This document shows positions 36,931-46,704 of a DNA stretch of 64,000 bases, piece by piece. Location: contig JACCES010000012.1 of NCBI GenBank assembly GCA_013416455.1, positions 97,603 through 161,602 of the forward strand, read 5' to 3'. The translations under genes and the position numbers were made by a program. Below the pieces are notes generated by a model. The model had not been told where the DNA came from and did no database searches. It was given only the letters and a program-made list of their open reading frames with translations. The first letter of the stretch is position 1, and each line of letters starts with the position of its first letter. Source of the stretch: Alcaligenaceae bacterium. Lineage in GTDB: Bacteria > Pseudomonadota > Gammaproteobacteria > Burkholderiales > Burkholderiaceae_B.

Positions 36931-37013
36931 GCTTGGCTCCTTCCTGCTGGCCCGCCCGCTTTGGGTGGACGGGCCGTATTCTGGTATCTGGCTGCGGGTG
37001 ACCTTGCGCTTGT

Positions 37014-38174
37014 TCAGCGCAGGGCGGTGACGTCGGACGGTTGGACGACGGGGTCGGGCCCCTTGCCGTCGTGGCCCCAGGCATGACGCGTGTACGTAAT
37101 GACCGCAGCGATCTCGACATCGTTCAGTATGTCACGGAAAGGTGCCATGGCTGTGCCCTGACGCCCGTTCAATACGATTTCGATCTGGCCTTTCATGGGG
37201 GCGAGCACCACGGCTTCGTCGCCGGCCAGCGGCGGGAAGGTGGGTGGCATCCCCTGACCGTTGGCCTGGTGGCAGGCGACGCAGGTGGACGCGTAGACCT
37301 TTTCGCCGCGGGCCATGAGCTCATCGAGTTCATAGGTCTTGGTGGGATCGTCGGCGGCGGCCTGCAGGGCCTGCAGCTGTTCGGCGGCCCACTGCTCGTA
37401 GTCGGCCTGCTCCATGACTTCCACCACGATGGGCATGAAGGCATGGTCCTTGCCACAGAGCTCGGCGCACTGCCCCCGGTAGATACCGGCCTTTTCCGCA
37501 CGGAACCAGGTGTCTCGCAGCACACCGGGCATGGCGTCCTGCTTGACGCCGAATTCGGGAATCATCCAGGAGTGAATGACGTCATTGGCGGTGAGCACCA
37601 CCCTTACCTTCTTGTCGACCGGCACTACCATGTGGCGGTCGGTTTCCATGAGGTAGGTGTCGGTTTTTGGCGCCCGCCCTTCGATCTGGTCGCGCGGGGT
37701 GGACAGGTTGGCCAGGAACTTCACGCCCTGCGCGGGCCCGTCGAGGTATTCGTAGCCCCACTTCCATTGATAGCCGGTGACCTTGACGGTGAGATCGGCG
37801 CTGGTCGTGTCCTTCATGGCCACCACGGCGCGGGTGGCGGGGATCGCCATGGCAATGATGATGAGAAAGGGGATGGCGGTCCAGGCGATCTCGATGCCCA
37901 CGTGCTCATGGAACTTGGCGGGAACGGCCCCTTTGGACTTCCGGTGCATCAGGATGGAATAGAACATCACCCCGAATACGCCGATGAATATCACGGTACA
38001 GATCACTAGCAACAGCCAGTGAAGGTCCATGATATCGCTCGAAATCTGTGTAACGCCACGTGTAAGGTTCAACTGGTTGACCCGTGGGCCCCCCGGCATA
38101 TCCCCGACCTGGGCAAATGCTGCGCTGGAAAAAAATAGCGCGCATATACCCAAAATCCCCTTTTCCTTCATCAT
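37014..38174 (-). CDS. ctaC: Cytochrome c oxidase subunit II with fused cytochrome c domain
   Basis: The electron-entry subunit, 386 aa. Signal-like N-terminus, two membrane helices, then the CuA cupredoxin domain with ligands in CAELCGKDHAFM. At the C-terminus is a covalently bound heme c domain with CVACHQANGQGMPP and a later Met in GTAMAPF. The fused heme makes this a caa3-type enzyme that takes electrons from a cytochrome c. The start is one of two adjacent ATGs (38174 or 38171). It is the first gene of the minus-strand oxidase operon, whose promoter must lie in 38175-38436. Confidence 0.95.
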   Translation of the reverse strand: MMKEKGILGICALFFSSAAFAQVGDMPGGPRVNQLNLTRGVTQISSDIMDLHWLLLVICTVIFIGVFGVMFYSILMHRKSKGAVPAKFHEHVGIEIAWTAIPFLIIIAMAIPATRAVVAMKDTTSADLTVKVTGYQWKWGYEYLDGPAQGVKFLANLSTPRDQIEGRAPKTDTYLMETDRHMVVPVDKKVRVVLTANDVIHSWMIPEFGVKQDAMPGVLRDTWFRAEKAGIYRGQCAELCGKDHAFMPIVVEVMEQADYEQWAAEQLQALQAAADDPTKTYELDELMARGEKVYASTCVACHQANGQGMPPTFPPLAGDEAVVLAPMKGQIEIVLNGRQGTAMAPFRDILNDVEIAAVITYTRHAWGHDGKGPDPVVQPSDVTALR

Positions 38175-38436
38175 GCTGACCCCTGGTTGCAACGTGCTAT
38201 GTCAAATTGTTGATTCTGGTCAAACAACATGACCAAAAACGTTGGCCTTGCACTGGATTGTCGGATGGCAGGCTTTAAAATGCGAAGGCGCAACTTCTTG
38301 CCTGCTCTCGTTTGTCACTTTCCGGGTGGATTATAGCCACAATGCTGCGCGTTTGAATGCATGTCACTTGCTCCGGCATGGCTGTTCTCCCTGGTGTTTG
38401 CTCCGTTCCGCCCCCGCCTTACACTACAATGGCCGG

Positions 38437-39270
38437 ATGAATTTCAGTCCCTCATCCGCCCTGCTCGAAGCCGTATTTTCCCGGCAGAGATCCCTCGCGC
38501 CCCGTATTCAGCATCTTCCTCCCTCCGGTTCGCGTCCTTTGACGGTGGCTGGCCGCGTGGCGGGCTGGATCACGCCGCGGGCGACCGACTGTGTGGCGAG
38601 CCTTGCCGGCGTGCGGGTCATGGACGAAGCTGTCCATGTTGCGGCTGTGCCACGCCAGCGTCTGCCGCTGGATGCCATCATGGCGCATATCGCCCGGGTG
38701 CTGCATGAAAACGGCTGCCTGCGGGGCTGGCGCGATGAATTGCTCGATGTCTATGGCGAGGGGCGCAGGCTGTGCGTGCTGGAGCGGGCCGCGATGCGGC
38801 CGCTGGGGCTGCTGACCAAGGCCGTGCACTTGAACGCCTGGTCGCCCGACGGCGGCCTGTGGCTGGCCCGCCGCTCACCCACCAAGGCCACCGACCCCGG
38901 CAAGTGGGATACGCTGGTGGGCGGGCTGGTTGCTTCGGCGGAACCGTTCGATGCTTCGCTGGTGCGCGAATGCTTCGAAGAAGCCGGCCTGCATGCCAGG
39001 GATATCCGCAACCGGACGCCTTTGCGCATCGTGCTGCGCATGCATCGGCGCTTGCCGGAAGGCTATCAGGTCGAGGACGTGCTGGTGAGCGATTGCGTGC
39101 TGGCGGACGACGTCGTGCCGTGCAACCAAGATGGCGAAGTCAGCGAGATCCGCCTGGCCGGCCTGGACGAGGTCTGGTCCCTGCTTGAAGCCGACGAATT
39201 CACCCAAGAGGCCGAAGCGTCCATTCTGGACAGCCTGGCCGTTCGTCATCAGGGGGGCGCGGCGGGCTGA
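38437..39270 (+). CDS. NUDIX hydrolase with N-terminal DUF4743-like domain
   Basis: A 277-aa nucleoside-diphosphate-X hydrolase. The NUDIX box is complete: GGLVASAEPFDAS followed by LVRECFEEAGL, with the REx2EE metal ligands. The N-terminal half resembles the extra domain seen in thiamine-diphosphatase-like NUDIX proteins. The start ATG at 38437 gives MNFSPSSALLEAVF. It is divergent from the oxidase operon and followed by PhaM and GlmU genes. The substrate is unknown. Confidence 0.85.
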   Translation: MNFSPSSALLEAVFSRQRSLAPRIQHLPPSGSRPLTVAGRVAGWITPRATDCVASLAGVRVMDEAVHVAAVPRQRLPLDAIMAHIARVLHENGCLRGWRDELLDVYGEGRRLCVLERAAMRPLGLLTKAVHLNAWSPDGGLWLARRSPTKATDPGKWDTLVGGLVASAEPFDASLVRECFEEAGLHARDIRNRTPLRIVLRMHRRLPEGYQVEDVLVSDCVLADDVVPCNQDGEVSEIRLAGLDEVWSLLEADEFTQEAEASILDSLAVRHQGGAAG

Positions 39271-39316
39271 CCGCGCCCGGCTCCCCCCTCATTCCATGCC
39301 TACCAAGGAGACGCAG

Positions 39317-40222
39317 ATGAACAACAATCCTTTTGTGCTTCCCGGCTTCGGACAGAGCGGCCCGCAAGGGCAGAATCCCATACTGGCCAGCATGGAAATG
39401 ATGCGCCAGGCCTGGCAGGGGCTGGCGGCGCCGGGCGGCATGGATGCCGCCGCGATGGGTCGTCTGATGTCCATCGAAGAAATGGACAAGCGCATCGCCG
39501 ATCTGCGCGCGGTCGAGAACTGGTTGCGCATGAACTTGTCCATGCTCAGCAGCACCATCCAGGGTCTCGAAGTGCAGCGCGCCACCATTTCCACCCTGAA
39601 GTCGTTCGTGGACACGGGCATGGCCTCGATGGCGCAGGTGGCGGCGGGCGCGGAGTCCGCCGCGGCCGAGGCGGCGCGCTTCCGTGGCCAGGGCGACAAC
39701 CCCGGCGCATCGGCGGCCGATGGAAGCCGCCCGCGCGCCGCGTCCCCCCTGGAAGAAGTGTTGGGCCTGAGGCCGGGGGTCGGGCAGGCGGATGCCGCCG
39801 AGCAAGCGCAGGCCCCGCAGGGCGGCGTTCCGGGTGGCCAGGGTGGCGCGGCGGAAGCGGCGCAGCCGGCCGGGCAATCTGAAGCCGGCGCGGCGCCGGA
39901 TGCTCAGTCGGACATCGTCGGCGCGGCCGCGTCGGCGGCGCAAGGCTGGTGGAATCTGCTGCAGCAGCAGTTCCAGACGCTGGCGGCCGCCACGGCGGCG
40001 AGCGCCGAAGGCGCTTTCTCCGAGCTGAAGGACACCGGCAAGTCGCCCGCCCGGGCGGCGAAGAAGACGGCGGCCGGCGGTACGGCGGCGAAGACTGCCC
40101 GGAAAGCCGCCGCTCCCGCGGCAAAGAAGGCGGGCGCGAAATCCGCTGCCCGAACCGCCGCGAAGCGAGCCGGCAAGACGGCTGCCCGCAAGGCCGGCGC
40201 CGCGCGCAAGACGACGGGCTGA
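39317..40222 (+). CDS. phaM: PhaM-type PHA granule multifunctional regulatory protein
   Basis: A 301-aa protein with a helical phasin-like N-terminal part (MSIEEMDKRIADLRAVENWLRMNLSMLS split at about 55-75) and a central Ala/Gly/Gln-rich linker. The C-terminal tail of about 60 residues is rich in repeated AAKK/ARK units, like histone H1. This architecture is that of PhaM, which activates PHA synthase and ties polyhydroxybutyrate granules to the nucleoid. AAGGAG precedes the ATG. No pha genes are nearby. Confidence 0.82.
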   Translation: MNNNPFVLPGFGQSGPQGQNPILASMEMMRQAWQGLAAPGGMDAAAMGRLMSIEEMDKRIADLRAVENWLRMNLSMLSSTIQGLEVQRATISTLKSFVDTGMASMAQVAAGAESAAAEAARFRGQGDNPGASAADGSRPRAASPLEEVLGLRPGVGQADAAEQAQAPQGGVPGGQGGAAEAAQPAGQSEAGAAPDAQSDIVGAAASAAQGWWNLLQQQFQTLAAATAASAEGAFSELKDTGKSPARAAKKTAAGGTAAKTARKAAAPAAKKAGAKSAARTAAKRAGKTAARKAGAARKTTG

Positions 40223-40280
40223 TCCCGTCGCCGGGCGTATCCCGTCCATCTGGAAGGCAATACTGGAAACACCCTGAGAC

Positions 40281-41660
40281 ATGCTGAATATCGTCATACT
40301 CGCCGCCGGACTGGGCAAGCGCATGCAGTCCGATCTTCCCAAGGTGCTGCACTGCATTGCCGGCAAGCCCATGCTGGCACACGTTCTCGACAATGCGCGC
40401 CAGTTGCGGCCGGACCGCATCGTGGTCGTCACCGGGCACGGCGCCGAGCGGGTGCGGGCCGCCTTCGAGGGCGAGTCGGGGCAGTCCGACATCGTCTTTG
40501 CCCTGCAAAGCCCCCAGCGGGGAACCGGCCATGCCGTGCAGCAGGCCTTGCCGCATCTGCTGGAAGGCGGGGCCGATGACGCCACTCTGGTGCTGTATGG
40601 CGACGTGCCGCTCGTCCAGCCCGATACCCTACGCCGCTTGCTGGCTGCGCGGGATGCGGGGCTTGCGCTCCTCACCGAAACCGTCGCGGATCCGGCCGGC
40701 TACGGCCGCATCGTCCGCAACGGCGCGGGCGAGGTGATCCGCATCGTCGAACACAAGGATGCCAGCGATGCCGAACGCGCTATCGGCGAAGTCAACACCG
40801 GCATTCTGGCCGCCCCCACGGCCAGCCTGCGCGACTGGCTGGGGCGCATTACCAACGACAATGCGCAGGGCGAGTATTACCTGACGGACGTGGTCGCCCT
40901 GGCGGTGGCCGATGCGGTGCCGGTGCGGGCCGCCCAGCCGGCGGCTCCCTGGGAAACGCTGGGCGTGAACAGCCGCGTGCAGCAGGCCGGGCTCGAACGG
41001 GCCTGGCAGGGGGAACAGGCGCGCCGGCTCCTGGAGGCCGGTGTCACGCTCGCCGATCCGGCGCGCTTCGACCTGCGCGGCGAGCTGGTCTGCGGCCGCG
41101 ATGTCTTCATCGATGTGGGTTGCGTGTTCGAAGGGCGGGTCGAGCTTGCCGACGGCGTCCACGTGGGTCCGCATTGCGTGCTGCGGGATGCCAGTGTCGG
41201 CGCCGGCACCCGCATCGACGCCTACACCCATGTCGATGGCGCGCGGGTGGCGGACGAGGCCCGGCTGGGGCCTTATGCGCGGCTGCGTCCCGGCGCCGAT
41301 ATCGGGCCGCAGGCCCACATCGGCAATTTCGTGGAAGTCAAGCAAAGCGTGCTGGGCGCGGGTTCGAAGGCGAATCATCTCGCCTATATCGGCGACGCCA
41401 CCATCGGCGCGCGCGTGAATGTGGGGGCGGGCACCATCACCTGCAACTATGATGGGGTCAACAAGCACCGCACCATCATCGAAGACGATGCCTTCATCGG
41501 TTCGGATTCCCAGCTGGTGGCGCCGGTGACCGTGGGCAAGGGGGCCACACTGGCGGCGGGGACCACATTGACCCGTGATGCGCCGGCGGGCCGGCTGACG
41601 TTGTCGCGGGTGGCCCAGACGACTGTCGAGGGATGGCAGCGGCCGCGGAAGAAGCCCTGA
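40281..41660 (+). CDS. glmU: Bifunctional GlcN-1-P acetyltransferase / GlcNAc-1-P uridyltransferase
   Basis: The cytoplasmic enzyme that makes UDP-GlcNAc for peptidoglycan and lipopolysaccharide. It is 459 aa. The uridyltransferase domain is first ([39 protein letters not shown]). The left-handed beta-helix acetyltransferase domain follows, with [21 protein letters not shown] and [11 protein letters not shown]. Both halves look intact. The partner enzyme glmS is at 47.6 kb in this window. Confidence 0.96.
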   Translation: MLNIVILAAGLGKRMQSDLPKVLHCIAGKPMLAHVLDNARQLRPDRIVVVTGHGAERVRAAFEGESGQSDIVFALQSPQRGTGHAVQQALPHLLEGGADDATLVLYGDVPLVQPDTLRRLLAARDAGLALLTETVADPAGYGRIVRNGAGEVIRIVEHKDASDAERAIGEVNTGILAAPTASLRDWLGRITNDNAQGEYYLTDVVALAVADAVPVRAAQPAAPWETLGVNSRVQQAGLERAWQGEQARRLLEAGVTLADPARFDLRGELVCGRDVFIDVGCVFEGRVELADGVHVGPHCVLRDASVGAGTRIDAYTHVDGARVADEARLGPYARLRPGADIGPQAHIGNFVEVKQSVLGAGSKANHLAYIGDATIGARVNVGAGTITCNYDGVNKHRTIIEDDAFIGSDSQLVAPVTVGKGATLAAGTTLTRDAPAGRLTLSRVAQTTVEGWQRPRKKP

Positions 41661-41786
41661 GTTCCGGGGGGCCGTTCCCGCCAAAAGGCGCTTTGTACTG
41701 ACTGGCCATCGGGTGGCGGGCCAGGCGTTCCGCAGGCGGGAGTATATTGGAGTCGACAAGGGGTCGAAGGGGCAGGGGAAGCAGGA

Positions 41787-43331
41787 TTGACGCAAAAGCA
41801 GAATTGTACGGATACATCCGGCCCGGTCCCGGCCGGGCAGAACAGCGAGTGCCGCGGTCCCGTCCAGGCAGGCATCCCGTCTGAAGCGGGGGAAACCGCG
41901 GGTTCCGGGCCCGCCCGGGTCAGATCCAAAGCCGTAACGGAATCCCCGGATGGCGCGCAGGCCTCTCGCAAGGCCGCCGCGGCCGACGGGTTGCCGGTGC
42001 CGCGCAGGCACTGGGCCGCCGCCGTCATGATTCTCGGCATTACCGTGACGGTCTTCGATTCCAGCATGTCCAACGTCGCTCTGCCGGCCATTTCCGCGTC
42101 GCTCGGCATTCCGGCCAGCCAGACCGTGTGGGTGGTGCTGGCCTACAGCCTGACGGTGGTGGGCTGCATGCTGCCGCTGGCCGCCGTGGCGGAGCGCGTG
42201 GGCTTCCGGCCCATGTTCGGCGTGGGGATGGGAATCTTCCTTCTGGCGTCGCTCTCTTCCGCGTCTTCGTCCACCATGACGCAGCTGGTGCTGTCGCGAG
42301 TCGGGCAGGGCCTGGGGGCGGCCATGCTGATGTGTCTCTTCGGCGGCATCGTGCGCAATATTTATCCGATGAATCGCCTGAGCGCGGGGATCGGCCTCAA
42401 TGCCTTTGTGGTGGGCATCATGGCTGTTCTGGGTCCGACGCTGGGCGCGCTGCTGCTGCAGTGGTTCGCCTGGCCAGCCATCTTCCTGATCAACATTCCG
42501 CTGGGGCTGATTTCCTATCTGGGGCTGCGCACGCTACCGGATATCCCGCGCCGTTCCGGGGCTTTCGACTGGACGGCCTGTGCCTTGAGCGCAGCGCTGT
42601 TCGCCCTGGCCCTGTTCGGTCTGGAGACCATAGGCCGCGATTTCGTGCTGGCGGCCCTGTGCCTGGGAATTGCGACCGTGATTGCCTGGATTCTCGTTCG
42701 CCGCTCCTGGGGTCAGCCGGCGCCGGTGGTGCCGGTCGACCTGCTGCGCATCCGTTCCATCGGCTATGCCGTGATGGCGTCCGCCTTTTTCTTCGCAGCG
42801 CAGATGGCCGCCTTTGTGGCGCTGCCCTTCTATTTCAAGGCAGCATATGGGGCGTCCTATGCCCAGGTCGGTCTGTATCTGGGCGTCTGGGCCGTAGGCG
42901 GCGCGCTGATGGCGCCCGTGTCGGCGTACGCCGCGGCGCGCTTTCCCGTTGCCAATCTCTGTGCCATGGGGGCCGTCGTCATGATGTTCGGCCTGACCGG
43001 CGTCTTGCTGGCGCCGCCGGACAACGCGCTCGTGTGGCTGCTGATCTGCATGTTCTGCGGGGGCATCGGTTTCGGTTTCTTCCAGACGCCCAACAATCGT
43101 GCCATGCTGGGCGGGACGCCGCGCCATCGCAGTGGTGCCGCCGGCGGCATGCAGGCAACCACGCGAGTGTTCGGGCAGGGGGTGGGCACCGCCTGCGTGG
43201 GCGTGGCCTTTCAGCTCAGCGTCGCGCATGGCGCCGCCTTTGGCGTCGGGGTGGCCGCGTTCTTTGCGCTGGCCGCGCTGGCCGTGAACATCATCCGGCA
43301 TTTCGACCCGACCCCCGACGCCCGTTTTTGA
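41787..43331 (+). CDS. MFS transporter, DHA2-like drug efflux family
   Basis: A 514-aa major facilitator protein with many membrane helices. Motifs of the 14-helix drug:proton antiporters are present: near the start TVFDSSMSNVALPAIS, the loop LAERVGFRPMFGVG (here AERVGFR), and the motif C-like LGPTLGALLLQWFAWPAIFLIN. The frame begins at TTG 41787 with a ~75-aa non-membrane extension. A later start, such as the ATG that begins MILGITVTVF, is possible. The next gene follows after 7 nt, suggesting co-expression with the glycosyltransferase. The substrate is unknown. Confidence 0.82.
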   Translation: MTQKQNCTDTSGPVPAGQNSECRGPVQAGIPSEAGETAGSGPARVRSKAVTESPDGAQASRKAAAADGLPVPRRHWAAAVMILGITVTVFDSSMSNVALPAISASLGIPASQTVWVVLAYSLTVVGCMLPLAAVAERVGFRPMFGVGMGIFLLASLSSASSSTMTQLVLSRVGQGLGAAMLMCLFGGIVRNIYPMNRLSAGIGLNAFVVGIMAVLGPTLGALLLQWFAWPAIFLINIPLGLISYLGLRTLPDIPRRSGAFDWTACALSAALFALALFGLETIGRDFVLAALCLGIATVIAWILVRRSWGQPAPVVPVDLLRIRSIGYAVMASAFFFAAQMAAFVALPFYFKAAYGASYAQVGLYLGVWAVGGALMAPVSAYAAARFPVANLCAMGAVVMMFGLTGVLLAPPDNALVWLLICMFCGGIGFGFFQTPNNRAMLGGTPRHRSGAAGGMQATTRVFGQGVGTACVGVAFQLSVAHGAAFGVGVAAFFALAALAVNIIRHFDPTPDARF

Positions 43332-43338
43332 GGCCATG

Positions 43339-44388
43339 ATGCGTATTCTGCAATTGAACTTCGAGCGAGGCTGGCGGGGCGGCGAACGCCAGACGCTGCT
43401 GACCATGCGTCAGCTTTCGCTGCTGGGCCACGATGTGGAGCTGCTGGCGCGCAAGGGCGAGGAACTGGCCCGGCGCGCGGCCGAACTCGGTTTCGTGGTG
43501 CACGAATATGATGGCGTGCCGGCCGTCTGCCGCTTCCTGCTGGCGCGCGGGCGGCAGTATGGCGTCATGCATGCGCAGACGGCCAATATGATGAGCTGGC
43601 TGGCCTTTCTGCGGCCGTGGCTGAAGGCCCGCATCGTCTTTACGCGCCGGACGGCCTTTCCATTGCGCAAGCATGAGTCGCGCAATGCCTGGAAGTGGCG
43701 GCAGGCCGATGTCCTGGTCGCCATCAGCGATGCCGCCGCCGCGGAGCCCCGCCGTCTGGGTTTCGACGTCACCGTCATTCCCAGCGCGGTGGAGCTATGC
43801 CCGCTGAACACTGCGCATCTGCAGGCATTCGCCCGTGAACACGGCCTGGAGGGCCGCAGGGTGCTCGCCACCGCGTCGGCGCTGACCGCGGAGAAAGATC
43901 CCCTGACCCTGATACGCGCCGTGCATGCGCTGTCCCGCGAACGTGAGGATTTCGTCTTCCTGCACCTGGGAAGCGGCGGCGGCGAAGAGCCGGCCGCCCA
44001 TGACTGCGTGCGCGAACTGGGCCTGGAGTCCGTCTACCGTTTCGCGGGTTTCCACGCCGGCATCGAGGATCTGTATCGCCTCATGGACGTTTTTGTCCTG
44101 TCCTCGCGGCACGAAGCGCTGGGCAGCAGCGTGCTGGACGCCTTCCTGTACGGGGTGCCTGTGGTGGCGACCAATGCGGGCGGCTTGCCGGCGCTGCTGG
44201 CGGACGGGCGGGGCCTGATCAGCGACGTCGGCAACCCCGAGGCCCTGGCCGCCAATATGATGCGGGTACTCGACGACCCGGCGCTGCGTGCGATGATGGT
44301 CGAGCGCGCCGCGCAATATGTGAGGCATGAGCATGACCCGGCCGCCATGGCCCGGCGCTATTCAGCCATTTATGCCGACGGCCGATGA
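43339..44388 (+). CDS. Glycosyltransferase family 4 protein
   Basis: A 349-aa GT-B fold glycosyltransferase. The N-terminus LNFERGWRGGERQTL is the glycine-rich acceptor-side loop. The C-terminal donor domain has LATASALTAEKDPLTLI, FAGFHAGIEDLYRLMDVFVLSSRHEALGSSVLDA (in parts) and VVATNAGGLPALLADGRG, including the EALG glutamate typical of GT4. It may act in lipopolysaccharide or another surface glycan. The start is one of two adjacent ATGs (43336, 43339). No LPS genes surround it. Confidence 0.85.
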   Translation: MRILQLNFERGWRGGERQTLLTMRQLSLLGHDVELLARKGEELARRAAELGFVVHEYDGVPAVCRFLLARGRQYGVMHAQTANMMSWLAFLRPWLKARIVFTRRTAFPLRKHESRNAWKWRQADVLVAISDAAAAEPRRLGFDVTVIPSAVELCPLNTAHLQAFAREHGLEGRRVLATASALTAEKDPLTLIRAVHALSREREDFVFLHLGSGGGEEPAAHDCVRELGLESVYRFAGFHAGIEDLYRLMDVFVLSSRHEALGSSVLDAFLYGVPVVATNAGGLPALLADGRGLISDVGNPEALAANMMRVLDDPALRAMMVERAAQYVRHEHDPAAMARRYSAIYADGR

Positions 44389-44405
44389 GCGGCGTCTGTG
44401 AAGAA

Positions 44406-44426
44406 CTCCGGCCGTATCGGCCGGAG
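44406..44426 (+). terminator. Hairpin 1 after the glycosyltransferase gene
   Basis: CTCCGGCCG (44406-44414), TAT, CGGCCGGAG (44418-44426): a perfect 9-bp stem 17 nt after the stop codon, followed by CTTGT. A likely transcription terminator for the MFS-glycosyltransferase operon. Confidence 0.55.
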
Positions 44427-44468
44427 CTTGTCCACGTCGCGGCATGCAGGCCGCTCCGATTCGCCAAG

Positions 44469-44498
44469 CACGGGAGAGTCATCAATGACTCTCCCGTG
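44469..44498. repeat. 14-bp perfect inverted repeat
   Basis: CACGGGAGAGTCAT (44469-44482) and ATGACTCTCCCGTG (44485-44498) are separated by two bases. The arm length is far beyond what a simple terminator needs and no T-run follows. It could be a second terminator, an operator or a mobile-element relic. Confidence 0.6.
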
Positions 44499-44524
44499 TC
44501 CGGGCTCATCCGCCACAATACGGG

Positions 44525-44583
44525 GGCACCTACGGTGCCGCATTTAAAATTTGCCTCGCTTGACCTCGCCCTGAAGGGCGAGG
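44525..44583. repeat. Two further hairpins in the 44.4-44.8 kb gap
   Basis: GGCACC-TAC-GGTGCC at 44525-44539 and CCTCGCCC-TGAA-GGGCGAGG at 44564-44583. With the two stems upstream this gives four perfect hairpins in 180 nt. The remaining gap, 44584-44792, holds the leader of the chemoreceptor gene; I see no clear sigma-28 promoter and no credible gene in it. Confidence 0.45.
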
Positions 44584-44792
44584 CTTGCGCATAGGCGCGT
44601 GGTCAAGGCGGGCTCATGGCCGGCTTGCATCGGGTTGTCCCATCGAGCCGTTGTTTTCCTGCACAAGGGAATCTGTCTGTATAGTTTCAAGATGTTTCTC
44701 CATTATCAATTTCATACAAACAGCTAGAATGCCCATGGCGGGCCGCCTGGCAAATCTTGCAGGCCCCTTTTCCCCTTCTGACGAAATTGAAT

Positions 44793-46673
44793 ATGAACTG
44801 GTTTTCCCGTCTCAGCATACGAACGAAGCTCATGGCCGGCTTCATCCTTGTCGCGCTTATCGCCGCCATCATCGGCGTGGTTGGCCTGACGTCCCTCAAT
44901 CGTGTCTACGGCATGGCCCAGCGCATGCACGACGTTGAGCTGCAGGGGGTCCATCAAGTCGGCCGCGCCGATGCCGAACTGCGCTCCATCGGCCGTGAGT
45001 TCCGGGGCGCGCTGCTGCTGTCCGGCGCGCAGCGCGATGCGGCCCTGCGCAGCACACAGGAACATTTCAAGCTGCTTTCCGCGGCCTTGCAGGAAGTGGA
45101 CAGGCTGTTCGTCACCGAACAGGGCCGCGCCGAATTCCAGCAATTGCAGCGGCTGGTGCGTGAATATGATGTGCTCATCGGCACGGTGACGAAGGCGCTG
45201 ACCGGCTCGGGCCTGCAGAGCCAGGTGGTGACCATGACGATGGCCGAAGCCACCCCCAAGGCGAACGAAGCCCTGGCGCAGGCCGACCGGCTCATGAAGG
45301 AAAAGCTCGCCAATGCGCAGCATTTCAAAGACGAAATGCTGGATATCGAGAACTCGACGCTGATAGCGATCCTGCTGCTCACCTTTGGCGGCGTGCTCGT
45401 TTCCCTGTTGCTGGGCTACCTGTTTGCCCGTTCGGTATCGCGCCAGCTGGGCGGCGAACCGGCCGAGGTGGCGGGCATCGCGGCATCGATCGCCAAGGGC
45501 GACCTGAGCGTGCGCATCGATACCGAAGGCGCCGCGCCCGGCAGCGTCATGGCGAACATGGCCGCGATGCAGGCCTCGCTGCGGCGGCTGGTGGGGTCGG
45601 TGCTCAGCAGCAGCAACAGTATTGCCAGCGGCGCGAGCCAGATTGCGGCGGGCAACACCGACCTGTCCCAGCGCACGGAAGAGCAGGCCGCCAATCTGAC
45701 GCAAACGGCGTCGGCCATGGAAGAGCTGTCGGGCACGGTGCAGAGCAACGCCGACGTGGCGCGCCAGGCCGCGCAGCGGGCCATATCGGCCAGCCGCTCG
45801 GCCGAGAATGGCGGCGAAGTGGTGGGCAACGTGGTCGAGACCATGGCGGGCATCACCGATTCGTCCAAGCGCATCGTCGACATCATCTCGGTGATTGACA
45901 GCATTGCCTTCCAGACCAACATTCTGGCGCTGAATGCGGCGGTGGAAGCGGCCCGGGCGGGCGAACAAGGCCGGGGCTTTGCGGTGGTGGCCAGCGAAGT
46001 GCGCAGCCTGGCGCAGAAAAGCGCGGCGGCGGCCAAGGATATCAAGACGCTCATCGACGACAGCGTGCACAAGGTCGAAGAAGGCAGCCGGCTGGTCGAT
46101 ACGGCGGGTGAGACGATGAAGGGCATCGTATCGGAAGTGAAGCAGGTGACCGACCTGATCAGCGAGATCAGTGCCGCGACTTCCGAACAGACCTCGGGCA
46201 TTTCTCAGGTGAACGACGCGGTGCTGCAGCTCAGCGATGTCACGCAGCAGAATGCGGCGCTGGTCGAGCAAAGCGCCGCGGCCTCGGCCAGCCTGAACGA
46301 GCAGGCGCAGCGCCTGGTGGAGCTGGTACGGACCTTCAAGCTGGAAGCGGGCCAGTCCTCCGCCCGCAACGGCGGCCCCCAGGTGATCACGGTGCCGCCG
46401 GCCACCATTGAAGACGGCCAGCGCAGGGCCGAGCGCCCAGCCCCGGCCGGGGGGCGCGGCAATGGGGCCGCCAAGCCCCAGCCCGCCGCAGCGGCGCCGC
46501 GCGGCAATGGAACGTCGGCGTCGGCACCGTCGGGTCCGGATGCGGCCCCGGCCCGGCGCCCCGCGCCCGCCCTGGGTGGCGGGCGGCCGGCCGCCGCCAC
46601 GGCCACGGCGGCCTCGGGCAAGTCCATTTATGGGTCTTCAGCTTCCAAGGAAGACGACTGGGAAGAGTTCTGA
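44793..46673 (+). CDS. Methyl-accepting chemotaxis protein with C-terminal CheR-tether-like pentapeptide
   Basis: A 626-aa chemoreceptor. First membrane helix at about 14-34 ([19 protein letters not shown]), a ~155-aa periplasmic four-helix sensor, second helix around 190-215, a HAMP region, then the signalling domain. The conserved hairpin tip [34 protein letters not shown] is present (about 370-405). A ~90-residue Pro/Ala/Gly linker leads to the final DDWEEF, a match to the xWxxF tether used by CheR/CheB in other receptors. The ligand is unknown. The ATG at 44793 gives [14 protein letters not shown]. Confidence 0.92.
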   Translation: MNWFSRLSIRTKLMAGFILVALIAAIIGVVGLTSLNRVYGMAQRMHDVELQGVHQVGRADAELRSIGREFRGALLLSGAQRDAALRSTQEHFKLLSAALQEVDRLFVTEQGRAEFQQLQRLVREYDVLIGTVTKALTGSGLQSQVVTMTMAEATPKANEALAQADRLMKEKLANAQHFKDEMLDIENSTLIAILLLTFGGVLVSLLLGYLFARSVSRQLGGEPAEVAGIAASIAKGDLSVRIDTEGAAPGSVMANMAAMQASLRRLVGSVLSSSNSIASGASQIAAGNTDLSQRTEEQAANLTQTASAMEELSGTVQSNADVARQAAQRAISASRSAENGGEVVGNVVETMAGITDSSKRIVDIISVIDSIAFQTNILALNAAVEAARAGEQGRGFAVVASEVRSLAQKSAAAAKDIKTLIDDSVHKVEEGSRLVDTAGETMKGIVSEVKQVTDLISEISAATSEQTSGISQVNDAVLQLSDVTQQNAALVEQSAAASASLNEQAQRLVELVRTFKLEAGQSSARNGGPQVITVPPATIEDGQRRAERPAPAGGRGNGAAKPQPAAAAPRGNGTSASAPSGPDAAPARRPAPALGGGRPAAATATAASGKSIYGSSASKEDDWEEF

Positions 46674-46704
46674 CCACGCCCCAAGTGCGAATCCTTCATT
46701 CGCC

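Noticed and set aside
35353..37086. 577-codon plus-strand frame opposite cytochrome oxidase subunit I
   Set aside because: His/Gly/Asp-rich shadow of ctaD; no domain, no ribosome site.
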